Shown here: piece by piece, positions 17,486 through 24,098 of the stretch
Numbering within the stretch: the first letter of the stretch is position 1
How the letters are laid out: each line of letters begins with the position of its first letter
Assembly (NCBI GenBank): GCA_964352535.1
Contig: CAYGSW010000056.1
Location: 1 to 25,179, forward strand
Length of the DNA stretch: 25,179 bases
Direction: 5' to 3'
From: Granulosicoccus sp964352535
Lineage (GTDB): Bacteria > Pseudomonadota > Gammaproteobacteria > Granulosicoccales > Granulosicoccaceae
Notes under the pieces: generated by a model
The model's database searches: none
Seen by the model: only the letters and a program-made list of their open reading frames with translations
What the model was told of the DNA's origin: nothing
Translations under genes and position numbers: made by a program

Positions 17486-18367
17486 GTGTACAAATTCTGC
17501 GCGCTCGCCTATCATCATCTGATGTTAGTGTCTTCAACTCACCAATACCAACTGTGTGTTCCATCGTCACCGATGAGAGCAGCACCTGACAAGGACGCCG
17601 AATGCACCAACGAGTGCCTGTTCGGTGAGAGAGTTGAACGATTCGCACAAGCCACTGACAATCCTGATGTCCTTGATCCACGCGCTCAGGATTCAATCGA
17701 TAGGCAACAACAAAACGATTGGCTGCTGGTACGCGCCAACCGTGACAACTATTGCGGATACATTCAACGCAGACATTTACAAGTCGTGGATTCAACAAGC
17801 GCTGACCCCACACATCGAGTCGCCACCCGAAGTACGCTGGTATTCAGCGAAGCTTCGATAAAAAGCCGTGTTCTTCATCGACTACCGTTTCTTTCACACA
17901 TCAGCGTGGCGAGCGCGCCGGCGGCGAACTTCGTTCAGCTGACAACAGGCGGATTCATCTGGTCAGAACATCTGATGCAAATTCATAGCTGTTGGCAAGG
18001 CCCGGTGCTACAACTGGCCGAGTCGCATTTTCTGGGCGCTCCTTATCTATGGGGTGGATGCACGCCTCAGGGACTGGATTGTTCCGGACTGGTTCAAGCT
18101 CTTGCCACGGCCAAAGGCTTGAACATTCCACGCAATAGCATTGATCAGGAAAACGCACTGGCAAACACGGTAGTACCGGGAGAACAACGTGCTGAGGATA
18201 TTGTCTACTGGCCAGGTCACACCGGCTTGCTGGTGAGTCCGGATAGACTGTTGCATGCAACGGCACATTTTCTGAGCTGTGTTGTCGAACCACTGGATGA
18301 CGTGATCAGCCGGGCAGGTGCCATGACATCAATCAAACGATTGTTTGATAAGCAACAAAACGATTAA
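17486..18367 (+). CDS. NlpC/P60 family cell-wall endopeptidase with N-terminal SH3-like domain
   Basis: 293 residues from GTG 17486, chosen because AAGGA (17472-17476) lies nine bases upstream. ATG 17522, with no ribosome site, is the alternative and removes 12 residues. Seen: an SH3b-like domain with PMRAAPDKDAECTNECLFGERV and DWLLVRANRDNYCGYIQ; then an NlpC/P60 domain with FLGAPYLWGGCTPQGLDCSGLVQ (catalytic Cys199) and WPGHTGLLVSPDRLLHA (catalytic His245). No signal peptide is visible, so it may be cytoplasmic, like DppVI-type gamma-D-glutamyl-L-diamino-acid peptidases acting on recycled muropeptides. Its stop overlaps the convergent GH84 stop in a TTAA. The 266-base gap before it holds nothing I can identify. 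Confidence 0.88.
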   Translation: MYKFCALAYHHLMLVSSTHQYQLCVPSSPMRAAPDKDAECTNECLFGERVERFAQATDNPDVLDPRAQDSIDRQQQNDWLLVRANRDNYCGYIQRRHLQVVDSTSADPTHRVATRSTLVFSEASIKSRVLHRLPFLSHISVASAPAANFVQLTTGGFIWSEHLMQIHSCWQGPVLQLAESHFLGAPYLWGGCTPQGLDCSGLVQALATAKGLNIPRNSIDQENALANTVVPGEQRAEDIVYWPGHTGLLVSPDRLLHATAHFLSCVVEPLDDVISRAGAMTSIKRLFDKQQND

Positions 18368-19608
18368 TTCCAGTCGGCGTGTGTGCCTTTCAGCAACCGT
18401 TCAGCAAGCGGTTGATTCTGCGTTTTGCGTATCCGCATGGCAGGCTGCTCACCCCATAGCGTCAACAAGTCATGCTTGAGTCCGAAGATTGCCGGATACC
18501 ATTCGCGCGACAAAGGCGTCTTCCAGCGCCAGAGGCAATGTTCGATCGCGTCTCTGAGTTGCGCGGTATCGCCAGGAGTCTCTACCCCCGTATTCGTGGG
18601 GTTTGACGTATTGAATACAGGATGAAAAAAATACGGCGCTATAAAACTGAATTGCGCTGGGACACCGTGTTTTTCCAGTATGTCTTGCCACAACTGATTG
18701 TCGGTGGCCACAGGACTACCGTTGTTACTGCCTTTGTTGTCCGGACGATTCAAACCCACAGCCATCAGCTCCAGTAACAGGCAATCTGTAAAGACCATGC
18801 CCGTCGGATTCAGCAGCACATCGGCCACATGGTAGCGGTGGGTCCACGGCCCAATGAAAAGTCGCCGTGGGCAGTAGTCATTGGCATACAGGTTGTCCCA
18901 GATGACTACTCGATGACGTTGATCTGACGACGTCAACGAGGACGCTCCAGTGCAGCGCAAGGCTGAACAGAAATCTGCATCAATCGTTTGCGCCACCACA
19001 TCACTTCCGCAATAAAGAACAAGATGACAGGGATCGAGCGTCTGGACGAAGTCAGTCAGATAATTCGGTGTACCAGCGATAAGTTCATCTGCATAGATGC
19101 GCGGTGTCACCCACAGTCCAGCGGCCCGAACGGAGTATCGAGATGTTGCTGTCAATACCGCACTCAGTGAGTTGGCCAATGCAGCATGTGCCTGCCCTTC
19201 GGCTTCAAATGATCCACAACGCCTGTGAAAATCGGCATCGATGTCATCCATGAGTAATGAGATAGCCTCAGCGCCGTTATCCAGTAGCGCCATACACTTG
19301 GATGTCAGTAAGGCAAAGTCATCCCCGCCGGGTAGTTGGGCAAAGTCAAAATCAAGTCCCGGTGCAACGCCTGCTACCACGTGTATGTCTCGCGCATTGG
19401 CATATGAACAGAACTTGCTAAACTCATTGAGCCAGGCATCCGGATAAGGCAGACGCCAACTCAGCCGGTGAAAAACATCTTCCTTGGGTGCGTAATAGTA
19501 TGTCGACAGCTTCAGTGCTTGCAGGGTATCCACTATCTGACGACGTTCTGCCCAGCTCAACAATCGCCCATAAAACCCTTCTGCATAGCCTCTAACAGGT
19601 ATGGTCAT
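18364..19608 (-). CDS. GH84-like beta-N-acetylglucosaminidase (NAGidase domain)
   Basis: 414 residues. Seen: the family N-terminus RGYAEGFYGRLLSWAERRQIV, TYYYAPKEDVFHRLSWRLPYP, a VAPGLDFDF segment, and the paired catalytic aspartates in LLMDDID (Asp121, Asp122), which correspond to the Asp-Asp pair of GH84 O-GlcNAcase/hexosaminidases using substrate-assisted catalysis. No signal peptide, so it is probably cytoplasmic. It should remove beta-linked N-acetylglucosamine from a glycoconjugate. Next to an AmpG-type permease and an NlpC/P60 peptidase, imported muropeptide is a reasonable substrate, a role normally filled by NagZ (GH3). That substrate assignment is inference. The start ATG is divergent from the permease gene across 109 bases. 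Confidence 0.85.
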   Translation of the reverse strand: MTIPVRGYAEGFYGRLLSWAERRQIVDTLQALKLSTYYYAPKEDVFHRLSWRLPYPDAWLNEFSKFCSYANARDIHVVAGVAPGLDFDFAQLPGGDDFALLTSKCMALLDNGAEAISLLMDDIDADFHRRCGSFEAEGQAHAALANSLSAVLTATSRYSVRAAGLWVTPRIYADELIAGTPNYLTDFVQTLDPCHLVLYCGSDVVAQTIDADFCSALRCTGASSLTSSDQRHRVVIWDNLYANDYCPRRLFIGPWTHRYHVADVLLNPTGMVFTDCLLLELMAVGLNRPDNKGSNNGSPVATDNQLWQDILEKHGVPAQFSFIAPYFFHPVFNTSNPTNTGVETPGDTAQLRDAIEHCLWRWKTPLSREWYPAIFGLKHDLLTLWGEQPAMRIRKTQNQPLAERLLKGTHADWN

Positions 19609-19657
19609 GACAAGATGGAAAACGCTGCTGACAATGTCTGGCAGGTTAGCACGGCGC

Positions 19658-19686
19658 TGGCAGACGCAGTACTGAGCCGCTATAGT
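19658..19686 (+). promoter_or_regulatory. Possible sigma-70 promoter for the AmpG-like gene
   Basis: TGGCAG (19658-19663), a 17-base spacer and TATAGT (19681-19686), about 31 bases before the permease ATG in the divergent intergenic region. The -10 box is good (five of six); the -35 box is poor. Found by eye. Confidence 0.35.
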
Positions 19687-19717
19687 TCATGTCAATACGC
19701 AAGCCCACGGACCCCTC

Positions 19718-21115
19718 ATGAGTGACTTGGCCGCAAGCAACAGACCATCACTCAGCGTTTACGCTGACCGACGCATGCTCAGAATTTTATTGCTGGGTGC
19801 AATGAGTGGATTCCCTTGGGTATTGATAGGTAGCGCTCTTTCTCTGTGGCTCAAGGAAGATGGCATGAGCCGCAGCACCATCGGCTGGGCATCGCTGATC
19901 TTTGGTGTGTACACCATTAATTTTCTATGGGCACCGCTGATAGATCGTATTCGCATACCCTGGTTGACCGAACGTATCGGACAACGCAAGGCGTGGATTC
20001 TAAGTCTGCAACTGATCATGGTGCTTGCCTTACTTATCTGGAGCACCTTATCTCCAGCGCAAAACCTCGCCCTTGTCATTGCCGTGGGTCTGGCCATTGC
20101 CATTAGTTCTGCCTCACAGGACATTACGATCGATGCCCTACGGATCGAGCAGGTGGGGCGCCACGAATCTGCTGCCATGGCTGCAGGTGCAGCAGTGGCC
20201 GTGGTCGGTTGGTGGACGGGTTACAAGCTGGGTGGCTTTATTGCATTAATGATCAGCGACGCACTGCAGAACAGCGGCATCGAAGACTACTGGCAAGTTA
20301 CGTTTCAGATTCTAGCGATACTCATTGTTTTCATGAACGCACTGCTGCTACTCATACCCGAAGCATCCTGGCGAGAACGGGCAGCAGCGCAAAGCAAGGA
20401 TCAGGCAGCCATCGGCGCTACCATTGGCAGCGGTGAGCGCGGTCTTGTGGCGTGGCTGGGCAGCACTGTGATCGCCCCCTTTCTGAGCTTTTTCCGACAA
20501 AACGGTGTGTCAGTCGCACTATCCATTCTTGGCTTCATATTTCTATTCAAGCTTGGTGAAGCGTTTGTGGGCAAGATGTCGATTATCTTTTACAAGGAAA
20601 TAGGTTTTTCCAAATCGGATATTGCCATCTACTCAAAAGGGCTGGGCTGGGTGGTCACCGTTGTTTTCACACTGATCGGTGGCTGGTTTGCTGTCAATCA
20701 GGGCATCGTCAAGGCACTCTTGCTGGCAGGCATTGCTATGGCTTCAACCAACCTGATGTTTTCACTCATGGCGTGGACCAGTGAGCCCTCCATTCTGCTT
20801 TTTGCGCTGGCAGTGTTGATCGATGATGTGACCGCCTCCATTGCCACGGTTATATTTGTCACTTTTATTTCGTTGCTGGTAGACAGAACCTACACTGCTA
20901 CACAGTATGCCCTACTCGCATCGCTTGGTACGGCAGGTCGCACATTGCTGGCAGCGTCTTCCGGGGCGATGGTTGATTTTCTGGATGGTGACTGGGGCCT
21001 GTTCTTTGTTATCACGGCACTCATGGTTATCCCGTCACTTATCCTGCTGGTACTTGTTCGAAAACGATTCAGTGACATTGAGTCAGATCGGGGAACATGG
21101 CAGGCCACAGGCTGA
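19718..21115 (+). CDS. ampG: AmpG-like muropeptide permease (MFS)
   Basis: 465-residue major-facilitator transporter with about twelve hydrophobic segments. Seen: the AmpG-type N-terminus RMLRILLLGAMSGFPWVLIG and LSLWLKEDGMSRSTIGW, then NFLWAPLIDRIRIPW, GQRKAWILSLQ, and SASQDITIDALRIEQV in the fourth to fifth helices, where AmpG proteins carry the QDI-DA motif. AmpG imports GlcNAc-anhydroMurNAc peptides from the periplasm for peptidoglycan recycling. E. coli AmpG is slightly longer (491). Its divergent GH84 neighbour and the NlpC/P60 gene support a recycling role. It is 202 bases upstream of the clock-type operon, on the same strand; I see no convincing terminator in between, so read-through is possible. 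Confidence 0.88.
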   Translation: MSDLAASNRPSLSVYADRRMLRILLLGAMSGFPWVLIGSALSLWLKEDGMSRSTIGWASLIFGVYTINFLWAPLIDRIRIPWLTERIGQRKAWILSLQLIMVLALLIWSTLSPAQNLALVIAVGLAIAISSASQDITIDALRIEQVGRHESAAMAAGAAVAVVGWWTGYKLGGFIALMISDALQNSGIEDYWQVTFQILAILIVFMNALLLLIPEASWRERAAAQSKDQAAIGATIGSGERGLVAWLGSTVIAPFLSFFRQNGVSVALSILGFIFLFKLGEAFVGKMSIIFYKEIGFSKSDIAIYSKGLGWVVTVVFTLIGGWFAVNQGIVKALLLAGIAMASTNLMFSLMAWTSEPSILLFALAVLIDDVTASIATVIFVTFISLLVDRTYTATQYALLASLGTAGRTLLAASSGAMVDFLDGDWGLFFVITALMVIPSLILLVLVRKRFSDIESDRGTWQATG

Positions 21116-21317
21116 CCCTGAGCGTGATGTTACTGTTACAGCTAACACTACATGATCGGCAGCCCGAGCACATCCCAAATGCATAAGCATATGCCGAAAG
21201 CCAAGTTTCAAGGTAAGTCCAGTACACTATGCACAACGTTTATTCGTGAGCATCAGCGCGCTTACCCAAATACACCATCAAACGGAGCGTCACCAGTTTG
21301 ACACCACCTTAGCCATC

Positions 21318-22166
21318 ATGGACCACCCACTATCAGTTCTGGTTGTTGAAGACGATCCGGTCGACTTCAAGTTACTGCAGCGTACCTTGCGTCACAAGCC
21401 TGCTTTAACGCTTGTCTGTGAGCACACTGTTGCCGATGGCGTAACACGACTTACCAAAGAACACTTCGATGTCATATTGCTTGATCTGTCGCTTCCCGAC
21501 AGCAATGGTCTTGTTACGATTGATGCGATTACACAGACGGTTTCAACACCCGTTGTCGTCCTTTCAAATCTGCATGACGAAAGTACCGCATTCCAATCGA
21601 TCCAGCATGGCGCGCAGGACTACTTGTTCAAGGATCAAATGGATGCACAGCTTATTTCAAGAACCCTTCGTTATGCGATTGAGCGTTATACACTTCTGGA
21701 GGAGCTTCATGACATCCGTCAGATAGCGCGCCGTGAGTCAGAATTACGACGGCTACAATCCAGTACCGACTTTCAATCCCAGCCACCGACACACTCACCA
21801 ACCACCCAAGGCGCACTGAAGTCTGAGCATCCGGCAGTCTTCAAACAAGCGTTGGATAACTACGGAGACATGATCAGTCACTCATTGGAACGTCGCGAAT
21901 ATCAGGTGCGATCAATGAATCTGTCAAAACTCCTCAAGGACCTTGCTCAAACACTGGGATTCCATGGCGCAACGCCGCGTGATGTCATGCAGTTGCACAC
22001 CGCTTGCGTGGCCATGAAACTGCAAGAGCTGCCACCACAAAAAAACGCCCTTTGCCATGAGGAAGCGCGCTATCTGCTGTCCGGACTGCTCGGGCATCTG
22101 TGTTACTACTATATGGAACACACCGTGGTGCCGCATTCCCCTCCAACATTGCAGGGGCAGGTTTGA
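21318..22166 (+). CDS. Receiver-domain protein with C-terminal KaiA/RsbU-N-like domain (putative KaiA3-like)
   Basis: 282 residues from ATG 21318, which puts the receiver strand directly after the start; a GTG at 21246 would add 24 polar residues. Seen: a complete receiver domain (1-125) with acidic pocket Glu11-Asp12-Asp13, phospho-acceptor Asp56 (LLDLSLPD), Ser83 and Lys105 (LFKDQ). Then a helical linker (about 126-170) with no DNA-binding helix-turn-helix or output enzyme. Last, an all-helical C-terminal domain (about 172-270) with ATPRDVMQLHTACVAMKLQEL and LLSGLLGHLCYYYMEHTV. Its spacing and the P-x-x-V-x-x-x-H and H-L-C-x-x-Y patterns resemble the KaiA C-terminal domain, which shares a superfamily with RsbU-N. 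Length is close to S. elongatus KaiA (284). Overlaps kaiB by one base. Family call of the C-terminus is from memory and moderate. Confidence 0.7.
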   Translation: MDHPLSVLVVEDDPVDFKLLQRTLRHKPALTLVCEHTVADGVTRLTKEHFDVILLDLSLPDSNGLVTIDAITQTVSTPVVVLSNLHDESTAFQSIQHGAQDYLFKDQMDAQLISRTLRYAIERYTLLEELHDIRQIARRESELRRLQSSTDFQSQPPTHSPTTQGALKSEHPAVFKQALDNYGDMISHSLERREYQVRSMNLSKLLKDLAQTLGFHGATPRDVMQLHTACVAMKLQELPPQKNALCHEEARYLLSGLLGHLCYYYMEHTVVPHSPPTLQGQV

Positions 22167-22450
22167 TGAGCAATCTCATCATGAAGCTGTTTGTGTGTGG
22201 TCAGTCCGTGCGATCTGACGCTGCCATCGCTAATCTGGAACTCACGCTGTCGGAAATTGGCATCGATGATTTCGACCTGCTGGTTGTCGATGTACTCGCT
22301 GACCCGCAAGCTGCAGAAGATGCATTTATTCTAGCTACACCTACCCTTGTGAAAATTGCCCCTGAGCCGCAGAGACGAACCATTGGAGACTTGTCTGATC
22401 AGGCGCTATTACTGCAGGGTCTGGATCTATCGCCTGCAAGGCGCTTTTGA
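22166..22450 (+). CDS. kaiB: Circadian clock protein KaiB
   Basis: 94 residues from the ATG that shares one base with the preceding stop (TGATG). KaiB is a thioredoxin-like, fold-switching protein that binds the KaiC CI ring and, in cyanobacteria, sequesters KaiA. Seen: KLFVCGQS near the N-terminus, VVDVLADPQAAEDAFILATPTLVKI with the conserved cis-proline region, then RRTIGDLSD and LLQGLDL. The GLD residues, at the positions where fold switching was mapped in S. elongatus KaiB, are kept. The acidic C-terminal tail of cyanobacterial KaiB is absent (ends SPARRF), as is common outside cyanobacteria. Its TGA lies 14 bases before the kaiC ATG. Family call is secure. Confidence 0.95.
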   Translation: MSNLIMKLFVCGQSVRSDAAIANLELTLSEIGIDDFDLLVVDVLADPQAAEDAFILATPTLVKIAPEPQRRTIGDLSDQALLLQGLDLSPARRF

Positions 22451-22464
22451 GACTCGAACGACGC

Positions 22465-23979
22465 ATGAATGACACACCTTCAAGGACAATCCGAAAGCTG
22501 GCAACCGGCATTGCCGGATTCGATGCGATTTCCAACGGCGGTATTCCCAAAGGCCGAACGACCCTGCTGGCAGGCACGGCCGGAAGCTCAAAAACGGTCT
22601 TCGCTGTACAGTTCCTTGCATGCGGCATTTTGTACAAGAACGAGAAATGCGTGTTTGTCACGTTTGAAGAAACACCTGAAGATATCCGACAGAACATGCT
22701 CAGTTTTGGCTGGGATATTCAGCAATGGGAAGATCAGGAGCTGTGGAATTTTGTCGATGTCTCACCCAAACCCGAAGATATCAATGTCATCAGCGGCAAC
22801 TTTGATCTTGGCGCACTGCTGGCCAGAATCGAACACGCCATAAAAAAGATCGGTGCCACGCGTGTTTCCATTGATTCACTCGGAGCCATCTTCAATAAAT
22901 TTCAAGACCAGCAAGTGGTTAGAGGTGAGCTACTGCGTATTTCTGTTGCACTGAAAAAGCTGGGGGTAACTGCTCTTATGACAGCGGAACGGAACGAGGA
23001 ATACGGTGAGATCGCTCGGCACGGCATCGAAGAATTCGTGGCAGATAATGTCATTATTTTGCGTAATGTTCTGGAGGCTGAGAGTCGGCGTCGCACCATG
23101 GAAATTCTGAAATTTCGTGGCACAGATCATCAGAAGGGTGAGCATCCATTCAGCATCGTATCGGACGGCGGCATTGTCGGCGTACCCTTATCCACCGTCT
23201 TGCTCGATCACCGCTCGTCCAATATCCGCGTCACATCCGGCATCAAAAAGCTCGACAGCATGTGTGGCGGTGGATTTTTTCAAGACTCAATCGTACTGAT
23301 ATCCGGCGCAACGGGCACAGGCAAGACCCTGCTGGCAACCAGTTTCATCGGTGGCTCAGCTGATACTGAACGCAGCCTGTTTTTCGCTTTCGAAGAAAGT
23401 CGGGATCAGTTGTTCCGCAACGCCGAAGGGTGGGGTGTAGATTTCAGGACAATGGAACAACAGGGAAGATTGAAAGTAGTCTGCGCTTATCCGGAGACCA
23501 CCGGCCTTGAAGAACACCTGATCGGAATGAAAAACATCATCGATGAATTCCGTCCTACCCGAATAGCGGTTGATAGCTTGTCTGCGCTGGAGCGTGGCGC
23601 TACCCCCAAGAGCTTTCGTGAATTTGTCATCGGCCTTACCTCCTACATAAAGCAGGTAGAAACTGTAGGCGTCTTTACCTCCGTTACGCCTTCATTGATG
23701 GGCGGCACAAGCATAACGGAGGCGCATATATCCACTGTGACCGACTCCATTATCCTGCTACGTTACGTAGAATTGTTTGGTGAGATAAGCCGTGGCATAG
23801 CGGTTCTCAAGATGCGCGGTTCAATCCATGATAAGGACATTCGTGAATATTCCATCGATCACACCGGTATGCATGTTGGCAAACCATTCAGAAACATCAC
23901 GGGTATCCTGACTGGCAACCCTCAGTATCATCAGACACCCGAGTCTGAGCGCTTCAGAGAAATGTTCGATGATGTCTGA
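22465..23979 (+). CDS. kaiC: Circadian clock ATPase/kinase KaiC (double domain)
   Basis: 504 residues from ATG 22465; a TTG at 22447 overlapping the kaiB stop would add six. RecA-like double ATPase forming hexamers, with ATPase in CI and autokinase/autophosphatase in CII. Seen: CI Walker A GTAGSSKT (37-44) with catalytic Glu68-Glu69; CII Walker A GATGTGKT (281-288) with Glu310-Glu311; and the phosphorylation pair Ser423-Thr424 in EAHISTVTDSIILLRYVE, which lines up with Ser431/Thr432 of S. elongatus KaiC with a constant offset of eight. The C-terminus (NITGILTGNPQYHQTPESERF) keeps an A-loop-like region and tail where KaiA acts in cyanobacteria. All catalytic parts are intact, so an active phospho-switch is plausible. 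Confidence 0.97.
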   Translation: MNDTPSRTIRKLATGIAGFDAISNGGIPKGRTTLLAGTAGSSKTVFAVQFLACGILYKNEKCVFVTFEETPEDIRQNMLSFGWDIQQWEDQELWNFVDVSPKPEDINVISGNFDLGALLARIEHAIKKIGATRVSIDSLGAIFNKFQDQQVVRGELLRISVALKKLGVTALMTAERNEEYGEIARHGIEEFVADNVIILRNVLEAESRRRTMEILKFRGTDHQKGEHPFSIVSDGGIVGVPLSTVLLDHRSSNIRVTSGIKKLDSMCGGGFFQDSIVLISGATGTGKTLLATSFIGGSADTERSLFFAFEESRDQLFRNAEGWGVDFRTMEQQGRLKVVCAYPETTGLEEHLIGMKNIIDEFRPTRIAVDSLSALERGATPKSFREFVIGLTSYIKQVETVGVFTSVTPSLMGGTSITEAHISTVTDSIILLRYVELFGEISRGIAVLKMRGSIHDKDIREYSIDHTGMHVGKPFRNITGILTGNPQYHQTPESERFREMFDDV

Positions 23980-24098
23980 ACCCATTGTTCATGTAAATAC
24001 GCAATGATCATTTATTTGTCTGTACTCATGGATAATCTATTGGACACTCATGCGTCAGTCAGTGCCCGGCACAACTCGAGTAGCGGGTAGTCGTAGCC

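Noticed and set aside
21179..21194. ATGC-ATAA-GCAT-ATGC dyad upstream of the clock-type operon, considered as an operator.
   Set aside because: Four-base arms occur often by chance and there is no second copy elsewhere in the window to support a site.
21298..21303. Perfect TTGACA box just before the KaiA-like start.
   Set aside because: It lies 15 bases from the chosen ATG and no -10 box sits at the right distance, so it cannot drive that gene.
24031..24036. GATAAT between kaiC and the kinase, considered as a separate promoter for the kinase.
   Set aside because: No acceptable -35 box at 16-18 bases upstream; the kinase may instead be co-transcribed with kaiC.
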